A DNA stretch of 64,000 nucleotides from the NCBI GenBank assembly GCA_949126835.1, contig OX421500.1, positions 19,195,167 through 19,259,166 on the forward strand, given 5' to 3'. The notes below the pieces were generated by a model. That model did no database searches. It was not told the origin of the DNA and worked only from the letters and a program-made list of their open reading frames with translations. Below are positions 1 through 10,400 of this stretch, one piece after another; position 1 is the first letter of the stretch, and the number at the start of each line of letters is the position of its first letter. Source of the stretch: Anisus vortex. Its lineage: Eukaryota; Mollusca; Gastropoda; Planorbidae. Position numbers and translations under genes: made by a program.

Positions 1-415
1 TTTTTGTTCTAAGTTTAAGTGTATTCGCTGTAGAGCGTTTTATAGTTGACATACCCTACAGGCTAATTCACCATTTATCACGGTCGTCATACTTAGATAA
101 TTAATAATTATTTTATTGAAGCCGGCTGGTCCAGTGGTTAGTTCACCGGACTGTCAACCAAAAACCAACTGACACTAACAGGTCGCGGGTTCTAGCCCTG
201 CCACCGACGTATCCCTGTCGCCCTGCAGGAGTTTTAGGCCTAGTGGGTATGATTTACTAGGTTTGTGTTCAAGCGTCATCTATGTATTATCTCCCCTACC
301 AAACCTCTATTACTTTAAATACGGGATAGGTACCGGTACTAGCTATATTACGGTACCGGTACTAGCTATATTACGGTACCGGTACTTTAACAAGTTATAC
401 CGATCTTTGCTTGTT
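1..415. repeat. Dispersed repeat, copy 1 (split by a SINE)
   Basis: Positions 1-117 and about 247-415 match a second copy at 31736-32105 base for base over long stretches. Copy 1 has a SINE where copy 2 has about 105 bp of other sequence. A 22-bp unit rich in GGTACCGGTACT is present twice in copy 1 and once in copy 2. No coding sequence is evident. It is probably part of a non-autonomous transposon, but its class is unknown. Confidence 0.8.
118..246 (+). mobile_element. tRNA-derived SINE, family A, 3'-truncated
   Basis: The element starts GAAGCCGGCTGG. It has a pol III A box (TGGTCCAGTGG) and a near-consensus B box (GGTTCTAGCCC). Two longer copies lie at 1404-1571 and 29267-29434. This copy stops after CCTAGTGG, about 50 bp short of the others. 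It is a SINE head rather than a functional tRNA gene, because no cloverleaf acceptor pairing is evident. Confidence 0.75.
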
Positions 416-571
416 AAAAAAAGAAGGAAAAAATTATTTTTTTTCTGAAAATTTAACATATGTACAAATTGTGGCAATTCCACCCCTTTCTGTAAAAATT
501 TCAAAATGCAGTTTTTTTTACACATATTTATAGTAAATATTGCCAACACAATAAAAAATAAATAATACTAA
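416..571. other. Unassigned AT-rich flank
   Basis: Short AT-rich stretch between the dispersed repeat and the target site of the outer LTR retrotransposon. I see nothing coding in it. Confidence 0.5.
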
Positions 572-685
572 GCAGTGTTACGTCCACAATCCCCTTGTGG
601 CCAGAGCTGTGTAGATCTTGCTGATAATTCTCGTTAGTCCTAGGGGAGACTTTAATTATTAGTATTTATGTTTCAGTATTACACG

Positions 686-2986
686 CAGGGTTCCCACGCT
701 TCCGGGAAAGTCGGGAATCAGACGGGAATTCAGTAAAATTTTATCCGGCCGGGAAAGACGGGATTTAGTAAGGAAAAAGGTCTAAAAAGCCGGGAAAAAA
801 AAGAAGACAAAAACCCAAAACAAAAATGTCACAGATGCATAGTTTTTCTTCGCCGAATGTTTATTTTTCGATCATTACCGCCGTTTTTTGTGTTTTCCAC
901 CCAATGCACACTGAGAATTTAAAACAAAGGTATAGGCGAATCTATTCCTAATTATATCGAGGTCGGAGGACTAGTTCACTATGTTTTACGTTTTTTGTTT
1001 GTGATCATTCATTTAATCCTTTAGCGATCTCGCCGTTTTTTTTAACACATATGCCTACTATCGGTAATTTTCTGACTTGGCTTTGCTGATTTTCTTTAAG
1101 GCAAGTATCTTGTATTGTTTTGTTTTATATTTAAAAATGCATAGGCCTAGGCCTATTCGTATTGATTCTTACTGCTACTGTCCACTGTCGTAAGTTCCAA
1201 AAATACAAGATCAAAAATCAAAGGTCAAGGACGGGTCAACGTCCTCAATGTTATTAATTTTATATCAGATTAAATCCAGCCATTATGATTTTGATCAATT
1301 GACCATTTACAAAAACAAAATCATTCTTCTTTTAGTCTTAGTAAGCCTAGGCCCAAACTTCGCCCATTACTATAAGTCTTCCATTATATATTAGCCTATA
1401 CTTGAAGCCGGCTGGTCCAGCGGTTAGTTCACCGGCCTGTCAGCCAAAAACCAACTGACAGGTCGCGGGTTCTATCCCTGCCACCGACGGATCCCTGTCG
1501 CCCTGCAGGAGTTTTGGGCCTAGTGGACGTAACAATCTTCTGTCTAGAAGGAACGTCTGTAAACTTATAAGATATACTTGACTTTAGACTTTATGTAATT
1601 AATTAGGCCTACTTGGGTTAAAGCGGCCGATTTTGCCTAAGACAAAGAACAAAGATGACCTAGTTTTGTCTCGCGAAAAAAAATATTTTAGAATGTTTTC
1701 AATCTTTTGTTCATCTTATGGCAAATGTAGGCCTACTATCATTTAAGAACACATTAAATTGGAATTTTCGCTCACAATTGTTTTAAATATTATATAAGAG
1801 TCATTTATTTAAATATTAGGCTAAGGCTCTGATAAAATGAATTGAGGAACATCTCCTAGTAACCGTAGCCATAGCGTCATAGCCATAGGCTTGCCACTTG
1901 CCATAGATCTAGTAGTAGTTAATGGGCTAATGCTAATGTGAATGTCCGATTTTCGCGTCGGAATTTGTTGCTAAGAAACTATAGTTCTCGTCCATGCCTA
2001 ATTTTGTTTAGACAGTTGTTTGAATGTGGTTTCAAAATTTATTTTAGTGTAGGCCTTTAGGCCTATGATTGGGGTTTCAAAACTTAAACATGTATACAAT
2101 GTATATTTAGGCCCTAGTAGTTTGTTTGATTTTAGTTTTGATGTCATTAACTTTGAAGTTTGTGACCTCGAATTCACTGATTCTGCATATCATAAAATAA
2201 AAATAGGAAATATTGATGTATTTGCAATCAAGCTTTTTCATGATATGGATAAATAATTGGACTAATTATATAATTTTTAATTTATTAAAAAAAAAATGGA
2301 CGCAAAGGCTTTTTAATTAAAAACTACGAAATGTATATAAAGCAAGGGGGATCACTCTTAATTATTATTAATCCTTAAGTCAGACCCAGTTGTCCTTTTT
2401 TGTCTTTGTTACTAGGCTTACAAAATATTTTTTTCAATTAGTTACCTACTTTTAGTAAATGAGATACTAATAGTAGCCTCTCTTAAAGACATTTCTAGTG
2501 ATATTTAGCAAGATAATATCGACTTAGAGCTAAGCAACACTAATATCATCATGATTTTGGCTTTTTTATGTTATTAAGAAGACTTATTTGCCTATATATA
2601 TTTATAATATGAAACACTTTGTGTGTCTTTCCCAGTCATTATCAATGAAGATAAGACATCAGAAACTGCACACCTATTGCAAAGCCCACCACATTTCTCT
2701 CAAAACAAAAGCATTGGGAGAAATGACAAGTGTCATTGAGGAGATAATAAAAGTTGTACAAAATTAATAATTTTGTGATTAAAGTTTATTATCTGTAAAA
2801 GATTTAATTGAATTATTAAATCTGAATTGTCAGTTTATGTTGTGTTTAGACTTTATGTAAGTAGAATTATACTCGTTATATAGTACATTTAAATTCATTT
2901 TGGTAACCAGGAATTTTGCTCTTATAGCAAGGAAATAGTCAGGAAACAGTCAGGAATTTTTTTTCTGAAAAAGAGTGGGAACCCTG
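686..2986. mobile_element. Non-autonomous hAT-like DNA transposon
   Basis: The 2.3-kb insertion begins CAGGGTTCCCAC and ends with the exact inverse GTGGGAACCCTG, a 12-bp terminal inverted repeat typical of hAT elements. It interrupts an LTR whose undamaged copies have a single TACACG; here TACACG flanks both ends (680-685, 2987-2992). hAT elements normally duplicate 8 bp, so a 6-bp repeat is unusual. No transposase domain is readable. The largest internal frame (2065-2256, 63 codons) matches nothing I know. A SINE lies inside. Confidence 0.82.
1404..1571 (+). mobile_element. tRNA-derived SINE, family A, full-length-like copy
   Basis: It has the same head as the copy at 118 (A box TGGTCCAGCGG, B box GGTTCTATCCC). 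A body of about 80 bp then ends near GTAAACTTATAAG, shared with the copy at 29267. It sits inside the hAT-like element and so is either carried by it or inserted later. No clear target duplication was identified by eye. Confidence 0.78.
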
Positions 2987-3557
2987 TACACGAACTCTTC
3001 TTATAGTCCTGGGCACAAATTCAGTATTTGTATTCCAACATTTCCTCTCTTGTAAATTATGGTAGTAGATACATCTTATAGTAATGTATACAACACAATA
3101 GGATAGTAACTTGACAAAGAAGCCTCAGTGTAACTGTTGTTGATAGTTTATTTCAGGTGGTATGTTCAATATATACAATATATCTATTATGTACAGTTAG
3201 AATAAAATAGTGCAAACACAAACGTTCTCAAAAGAACATATTTTGAAACTCTCTGTCTTTCAGACAAAACAAATCATTAAATACTATCCGAGTGGTGCAA
3301 GGGACAGACCCACTACCAGTAGGGGTGAAAATCATGGTAACATTACAAAACTCATAACAAAACGATATGAACTTCCCCTATTAAATAATGAGTCGTTCCC
3401 AGACTCTGAGAATTTGAGATCAACACAGAATCCCAGCATTACCTAGAACCTTTCGTTTTCCTACTAAACGTCCTAATATCGCGTGTAGTAAGAAAAGAGA
3501 GAGAGAGGAGAATAAACATTGCGTGTTCCAATTCTTGGAAAAACAATATACATGACA

Positions 3558-4798
3558 CGCCCCCACCCAATGAAAGAAATAATGTACCATAATTACCCAA
3601 GTAATACTCAACATGGTACATTTTTCGTACTTAACACTATCGTTTTAATAACCAACAATCAATGGAAGATTATTAGACAATTTAAGCAAACATGGCTCAC
3701 TGGCACAACTAAATTATAAAAAGTGTCACTACCCAATGGTAATTGTGATTATAACGTGATGGACAAATATTTCACCGTTAGTATTAATATTAACTAATGT
3801 CTCAACAAGTACAAATAATTCAAAAATATTCTAGTCATTCTTATTTTAACTATGTACAGTTGTGTGGATTTCCACCAAAAATTTGCAAAAAGTCTTAATC
3901 TATTTAAACAAATATAACATTGCTCAAACTCTGTCAATTTCCAACAGTTTACTTCTAATATACAAACCAAAAGATAAGTAATACATAACTCGAATCAAAC
4001 TATAGGTTACTTCCCCTTTAAATTACAGTGTCAACTTGACATTAACAGGGTTCATACCTAAGATGATGATACTTCCCCTTTTCTCAAATACGAGGAGAAA
4101 ATACACTCTAGTTACGATTACTACAGTAATCTAAATATTAAAATGTAATCCACTATTATGCGTTTTTGGCAAATTTAAAAGTTTAATATAAAAGATTGTT
4201 CAGGGTTGAATGAGTGCACACCTTTAGGTACCTTTGTTTCCCTCCATTCCCGGATATATGGAATATATAACAACCTATACAACATAGTGAATATCCACTA
4301 GTTTTTCCCATTCTATTGCCATGATATAACAATTTAGCAATAGATTTCCAATATTATCTATTAATTTATACCAATTAAGATTACATCTCTTTCTAAGATA
4401 AAAATTGTACATATTATTATTTAGTTCCATTCATTAACTAAAATAAAACAAGATAATAAATCAACTAGCTCAAAGTTTTCCCACTTAATTGCATGTGATG
4501 ACAATTACTTTTATCCATCCATATCAAGTAAATACGTGCATATTATATATTTATTGCATCATGCATCAACATTTAAATGGAATTTCTTTTCCATAATCAA
4601 ATGAATTTAAAATATATCAGAACATCAATATTATACATGATTATAAGAATTATTAATACTTTCAAAAGACTTGACTTCTGTATGATACAAGTATTCTATA
4701 GGTATTCCATAATCAAAATTCAAACGAATGATAGGTTATCATGACACATTCTTAATGAATAAGTGAGATGATCTGAAAAAGAAGTATGGGTTATTCAG
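3558..4798 (-). other. 3' untranslated region of the outer retrotransposon
   Basis: This stretch lies between the RNase H stop codon (4799) and the 3' LTR. It is the near-identical inverse of 12259-13499 in the inner copy. It is AT-rich, has no credible env-like frame, and ends next to the LTR with a C-rich strand (polypurine on the element's strand). Confidence 0.85.
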
Positions 4799-6478
4799 TC
4801 AATCATGTAGCACCCGAGATAGAGTATCAGCTGTGACGTTGTCCCTACCCCTCAGGTGTTTTATGTTTAAGTCATAGGCTTGGAGGAATAAGCTCCATCT
4901 AACAAGCCTCTGGTTTTGCTTGACCCTGGAGAGAAAAGTCAGAGGGTTGTGGTCGGTCAGTATTTCTATCGGGTACCCAGAGCTGTTTACATAGAAATCA
5001 AACTGTTTTAACGCTAGGATCAACCCTAAAAGTTCCTTCTCACTTGTATTATAATTACGTTCATGGATATTGAATTTCTGTGAGTGGTAGCACACCGGGT
5101 GCTCCTCTCCGTGGTCATCCTGCTGAGTCAGCACCGCTCCCATCCCAGTATCGCACGCGTCTACTGCAATTTTAAAGGGTCTATCAAAACGCGGGGTCAC
5201 CAAAATAGGTGCCCTGGATAATCTTAACTTCAACTCATCAAACGCCTTTTGGCACTTGTCAGACCAAACAAAGCGATTGTTCTTCTTTAGTAGGTCAGTT
5301 AAGGGGCAAGCTACCGTAGAAAAGTCCTGGCAAAACTTACGATAATACCCGGCCATTCCAAGGTAACTACGGAGTTGTTTCCTTGTCTGTGGCACTGGGA
5401 CATTCTGAATAGCTTCTATCTTAGCATTTACTGGTTTAACCTTTCCACCACCCACTACATGTCCAAGATACTCGATAGTGGCATGTCCAAACTGACTCTT
5501 AGCCAGGTTTATTGTCAAATTGGCGTTATTCAGTCGTTCAAACAAGTGTCGTAGTTGACTGACATGTGTCTTGAAATCTGTACTATACACCACTATGTCG
5601 TCGAGGTAGGCATTACACTGGAAGATACCGCGAGTGAGGGTGTTTATAAGCCTTTGAAACGTCGCCGGGGCATTACGGAGTCCGAATGGCATGACCTTAT
5701 ACCTGTAAAGTCCGTCAGGTGTCACAAAGGCGGATACTTCCTGTGCCCGTGGCGTCAAAGGAATCTGAAAGTACGCGGAGAGAAGATCAATTTTTGTCAC
5801 ATACGTCGCATCACCTATCTTATCAATGAGGTCATCAATACGAGGAATGGGATACGAGTCAGTCTTTGTCAAATTATTTAATTTCCTAAAGTCTGTACAA
5901 AACCGCAATGTGTTGTCGGCTTTTGGTACCAACACACAGGGTGAAGACCATTCGCTATCACATTCTTCCACTATGTCATTTTCTAACATATACTTCACCT
6001 CTGCTCTAATATGTTCAAGTCTGATGGGGTTAACTCTATATGGATGCTGTTTAATTGGCCTGGCACCCTCAGTTAATACTACATCGTGTTCTATTAGATG
6101 TGTCCTCCTGGGAACATCTGTAAACAGTGACTTATATTCATGTACCAGCTCAATAATCTTCTCCTTATCTTCTACCGGAAGATGTTCTAGCCTTGTATCT
6201 AAACTCTTAAGAGCATCTGTATTATTAAGTTTACTTTCTGCAAACTTATATTCTATCCTAGATAAATCCGTCGGGACCCTAGCTAATGAAATCATGGGGA
6301 CCTCCCGTGGTTTACTCTTTTCCCTGGAAACATAGGGCTTAAGCAAATTAATATGGCATACCCTCTGCTTTTGTCTCCGGTCAGGAGTCTTTATCAAATA
6401 ATTGACCTCGCCAAGCTTTGACTCTATCTCATAGGGTCCACTAAACTTTGCACTTAAAGGCTGATTTTGCAAAGGTAG
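4799..6478 (-). pseudogene. Pol C-terminal half (integrase tail, RT, RNase H) of the outer element
   Basis: This is the 3' part of the outer gag-pol gene, cut off from its start by the nested insertion. It encodes the end of integrase, then reverse transcriptase with the YLDD active site and the KIDLLSAY first-Asp motif, then RNase H (VDACD, SEKELL, LTDHN, NVTADTLSR). Up to 6478 it is colinear and almost identical with residues about 1052-1610 of the inner copy. One visible difference is Tyr for Cys in the RNase H segment SSG(Y/C)PIE. An ATG 39 bases upstream, inside the LTR of the inner element, lengthens the open frame but is an accident of insertion. The other half is 14176-17332. No stop or frameshift is seen, so breakage is only by insertion. 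Confidence 0.93.
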
Positions 6479-7154
6479 TGTCATGTATATTGTTTTTCCA
6501 AGAATTGGAACACGCAATGTTTATTCTCCTCTCTCTCTCTTTTCTTACTACACGCGATATTAGGACGTTTAGTGGGAAAACGAAAGGTTCTAGGTAATGC
6601 TGGGATTCTGTGTTGATCTCAAATTCTCAGAGTCTGGGAACGACTCATTATTTAATAGGGGAAGTTCATATCGTTTTGTTATGAGTTTTGTAATGTTACC
6701 ATGATTTTCACCCCTACTGGTAGTGGGTCTGTCCCTTGCACCACTCGGATAGTATTTAATGATTTGTTTTGTCTGAAAGACAGAGAGTTTCAAAATATTG
6801 TTCTTTTGAGAACGTTTGTGTTTGCACTATTTTATTCTAACTGTACATAATAGATATATTGTATATATTGAACATACCACCTGAAATAAACTATCAACAA
6901 CAGTTACACTGAGGCTTCTTTGTCAAGTTACTATCCTATTGTGTTGTATACATTACTATAAGATTTATCTACTACCATAATTTACAAGAAAGGAAATGTG
7001 GGAATACAAATACTGAATTTGTGCCCAGGACTATAAGAAGAGTTCGTGTAATACTGAAACATAAATACTAATAATTAAAGTCTCCCCTAGGACTAACGAG
7101 AATTATCAGCAAGATCTACACAGCTCTGGCCACAAGGGGATTGTGGACGTAACA
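6479..7154 (+). repeat. 5' LTR of the inner element
   Basis: It starts TGTCATGTATATTG and ends GGACGTAACA, with the standard TG...CA ends. A CT-rich tract lies near 6525-6545, TATA-rich DNA near 6843-6872, and an AAATAAA motif near 6885. It matches 13500-14175 by eye throughout the stretches compared and differs from the outer LTRs at several shared sites (for example CCCACTAAAC when read on the minus strand). Confidence 0.95.
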
Positions 7155-7159
7155 AAATT

Positions 7160-7175
7160 TGGTGGTCTCGCCCGG
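7160..7175 (+). promoter_or_regulatory. Candidate primer-binding site
   Basis: TGGTGGTCTCGCCCGG begins 5 bases after the LTR end. A TGG start is what pairing to a tRNA CCA 3' end requires. I could not assign the tRNA. A related copy, TGGTAGTCTCGTTCGG, lies about 60 bases downstream (7219). The same site occurs in inverse at 17583-17598 in the outer element. Confidence 0.55.
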
Positions 7176-7425
7176 TATATTTGAGTTCTACTTTTCCTGA
7201 CCTAGGATTGACAAGATTTGGTAGTCTCGTTCGGACTGTGAAACTATTCTTTTTAAAAAGAGGAGAGAACTGGTTTGCGTTTTTATTCCCTGGGAAGTGT
7301 GAAGATTCCACGAAGTGTTTAATATTATATTGTGCAAATTTCTGGACAAATCGTAAGTTGGAACTTTATATTTTATTATACAATATATACTACTCTACTA
7401 TAACAAATATTTCGAACGCTATACT

Positions 7426-10400
7426 ATGGCTTCGAATATATCAAGTGAGGAACTTAATGCCATGTCATTTGCTGAACTAAAAGAATTAGCTGAGTCCTTT
7501 GGGATTGAGGCAGGACAGGCAAGACCTAATCGTAATCGTTTGACCAAAGAAATTATGACATGTTTGAACGGGCAGAATGCCATGAACACTGGTAGTGTAG
7601 TTGAAGTGGGACAGAACGATATCAATGAAGGTTATGTAGCTCCCAGTGGGGGCGAGGTAATTGCCCACGGAGACGAGGTAAGAAATATGTCATCTAGATC
7701 ATCAAACAATGATGAAGATGAAGGGTTGAGTGAAAACCTAAAATTCCAATTAGCTATGAAGAGAATGGAATTAGAAAGTATGGAAAGGAGAGAATTGGAA
7801 AGAATTAGGATAGAAATTGAAAGCAGAGAAAGGATAGAGATGGCACGCATGAACAGACCTGACCATCGTAGGGACAGCAACGGTATGGATATTAGCGCAA
7901 TGAAGCAACACTTGCCTATATTCAGAGAAGAAGATGTTCAAGATTTCTTTTTGCTTTTTGAGAGGATAGCTGTAGATTATCAGTTCCCTGATGATAAGAT
8001 GGCTTTATTGTTAAGGTCAACTCTCAACAAAGGAAAAGCATTGGACGTAGTGTTGAGTTTAACACCCGAGGAAATAAATGACTATGAAGTAATCAAAGAT
8101 AGGGTGCTGAAAAGTTATTCCCTGACACCAGAAAAATATAGAAAGCTATTTAGAGACAGAAAGAAGGCATATGATCAAACTCATGTAGACTTTTTGAGAC
8201 AAAAGGAGAAAATGTTAGAACAGTGGCTAAGGTCACAGAATGTAAGTGAGTTTGATAAACTCAAGAACCTAATATTGTTTGAGGAATTCAATGATTGTAT
8301 TCGAGTGGATATTAAAACTCACATCTCAGACCGAGGGGTTGAAGATGTGCATGAAGCTGCTAGATTGGCAGATAACTATGCCATAATTCACGCCAGCATA
8401 AAGCCATATTATGCTGACAAACCCAAAGTGCACAAACCAGAGTCCAAGGAGGCTAGTAAACCAAAAGAGACAAGTGAAAACAATAATAAGAACAGTGGTG
8501 TAAATAATAATAGTAACTTAGTTCATTTCAGGAAGCAGACAGATGTAAATAAAGCAAAGGTGGTATGTTTCAATTGCAAGAAAGAGGGCCACATGAAGAA
8601 AGATTGTTGGATCCTTACCAAGAAGCAAGGTGCTATTCTACACTGTGCCAGAGTGCAGAAAGATAGCAAGCAGACAGAAGAAGTGTGCAACACAGGGTCA
8701 AGAAACTCAAAAGAAATGCGGCCGGCATCGCCCATAGTTGTGGAGTCGATGGTTTTTGAGAACAGTCTATCTAAGGTAAAAGAGAATAGCTGTACTCAAT
8801 CTATTATGCTTTCAGAAGGCCGTGAGGAACAGATGGTTCCTGAAGTCTCGGAAGAGGACGACCTATCCGATTTTCTACCCTTTGTCTACGAGGGGACAGT
8901 GTCGACAGAAGTCGATGTACTCAGCAAGAAGAAAATACAGATATTACGTGACACGGGTTCTGCTGTCAGCGTGATCCTGGAGGGCAGTGTGCCGTTAACG
9001 GATGCCACCAGTACCGGTGAGTCTGTTGTGCTGAGAGGTGCTAGTATGGAGGCTGTGGAAGCTCCACTGCACCGAATAAAACTCGAGTCGGATATTTTTA
9101 CAGGTAACATCGTAGTGGGAGTGTGGCGCGCACTACCCGTCAAAGGCGTTTCCATGATATTAGGAAATGACATTATGGGCGGCAGAGTCACTGTCGAGCC
9201 CATGGTTAAAGTGTTGGAGACAAAGATGGCGGAGGACAAAAACCTACGTCCTGCCAATGAACGCCCAACATGTGCACTGACAAGAGCAATGCAGAAAAAG
9301 AAGTCGGTAAAGACTCCTGCTACGCCGTGTAGTGCAACGAAAGATGTGTTTGTCTGTTCTGAAGACACACATGCGAATGAAACAGTGATAACAGAAACAC
9401 CTGACATCGATTTAAGTGCTACGTTCTTTGCTGAACTAACAACTGGTGATGCAACAGAGAACGATAACATTTTGTCACCAAAGCAGAAATTGGTGAAAGA
9501 ACAATTGAATGACGAAGTAATAATGCAACTCAGAATGAAAGCTGTTGACGAAAAGACTGCAGATGCAATGGCGGAATGTTTCTACATGAAAGATGAAGTA
9601 TTGATGAGAAAGTCGAAACCGCTCAACTCAGGTACAAACGAGTGGGACAGTATTCACCAGATTGTAATACCTAAGTGCTATCGTCAAGATATACTGCGTA
9701 TGGCGCATGATCTTCCTTTCGCTGGTCACATGGGAGTCCGGAAAACGAACCACCGTATCCTCCCTTACTTCTACTGGCCAGGACTGAGAAGAGATGTCGA
9801 ACAATACTGCAAGACTTGCCACGTATGCCAAATGGTAGGACGTCCTAACCAACGAATTCCTGTCGCTCCACTCCAGCCGATACCAGCGTTCGACGAACCA
9901 TTCAGTCATATACTCATTGATTGCGTGGGCCCGTTGCCGAAAACAAAAGCCGGTTTTCAATACCTGCTCACAGTCATGTGTTCATCCACTCGCTTCCCGG
10001 AAGCCATTCCGTTGCGGAACATAACAACAGTGAAGGTGGTAGACGCCCTGACAAATTTCTTCACACGTTATGGCCTACCGAAGACAGTACAGTCCGACCA
10101 GGGGACTAACTTTACTTCGAACATTTTCAAACAAGTCATGGAACAATTAGGGATAAGCCATAGGCTATCAAGTGCCTATCATCCTGAGAGCCAGGGAGCT
10201 CTGGAAAGGTTTCATCAGACATTAAAATCGATGCTTAAAAAGTACTGTTATGAAAACGAGAAAGACTGGGATAAGGGTGTGCCTTATGTACTGTTCGCTG
10301 CAAGGGAGGCCACTCAGGAATCCCTGGGGTTTAGCCCATTCGAACTTGTGTATGGACACTCAGTCAGAGGTCCGTTGAAACTTCTACATGAAACTTGGCT

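Larger units (their letters stand above)
576..3557 (-). repeat. 3' LTR of the outer element, interrupted by a hAT-like insertion
   Basis: LTR pieces 576-685 and 2987-3557 join to about 675 bp and match 17604-18278. TACACG is duplicated at the hAT insertion. The LTR, read on its own strand, starts TGTCATG and ends TAACA. On the minus strand it contains TATA-rich sequence and an AATAAA-type signal. It shares diagnostic bases (for example CCTACTAAAC and AGATACATC) with the other outer LTR. Confidence 0.93.

Noticed and set aside
118..1571. tRNA genes at the A/B-box segments
   Set aside because: Boxes belong to a repeated SINE with a non-tRNA body; no acceptor stem found.
4799..6517. 572-codon frame starting at the ATG in the LTR as an intact gene
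   Set aside because: The first 13 codons come from the inner element's LTR; the rest is the cut-off 3' half of the outer pol gene.
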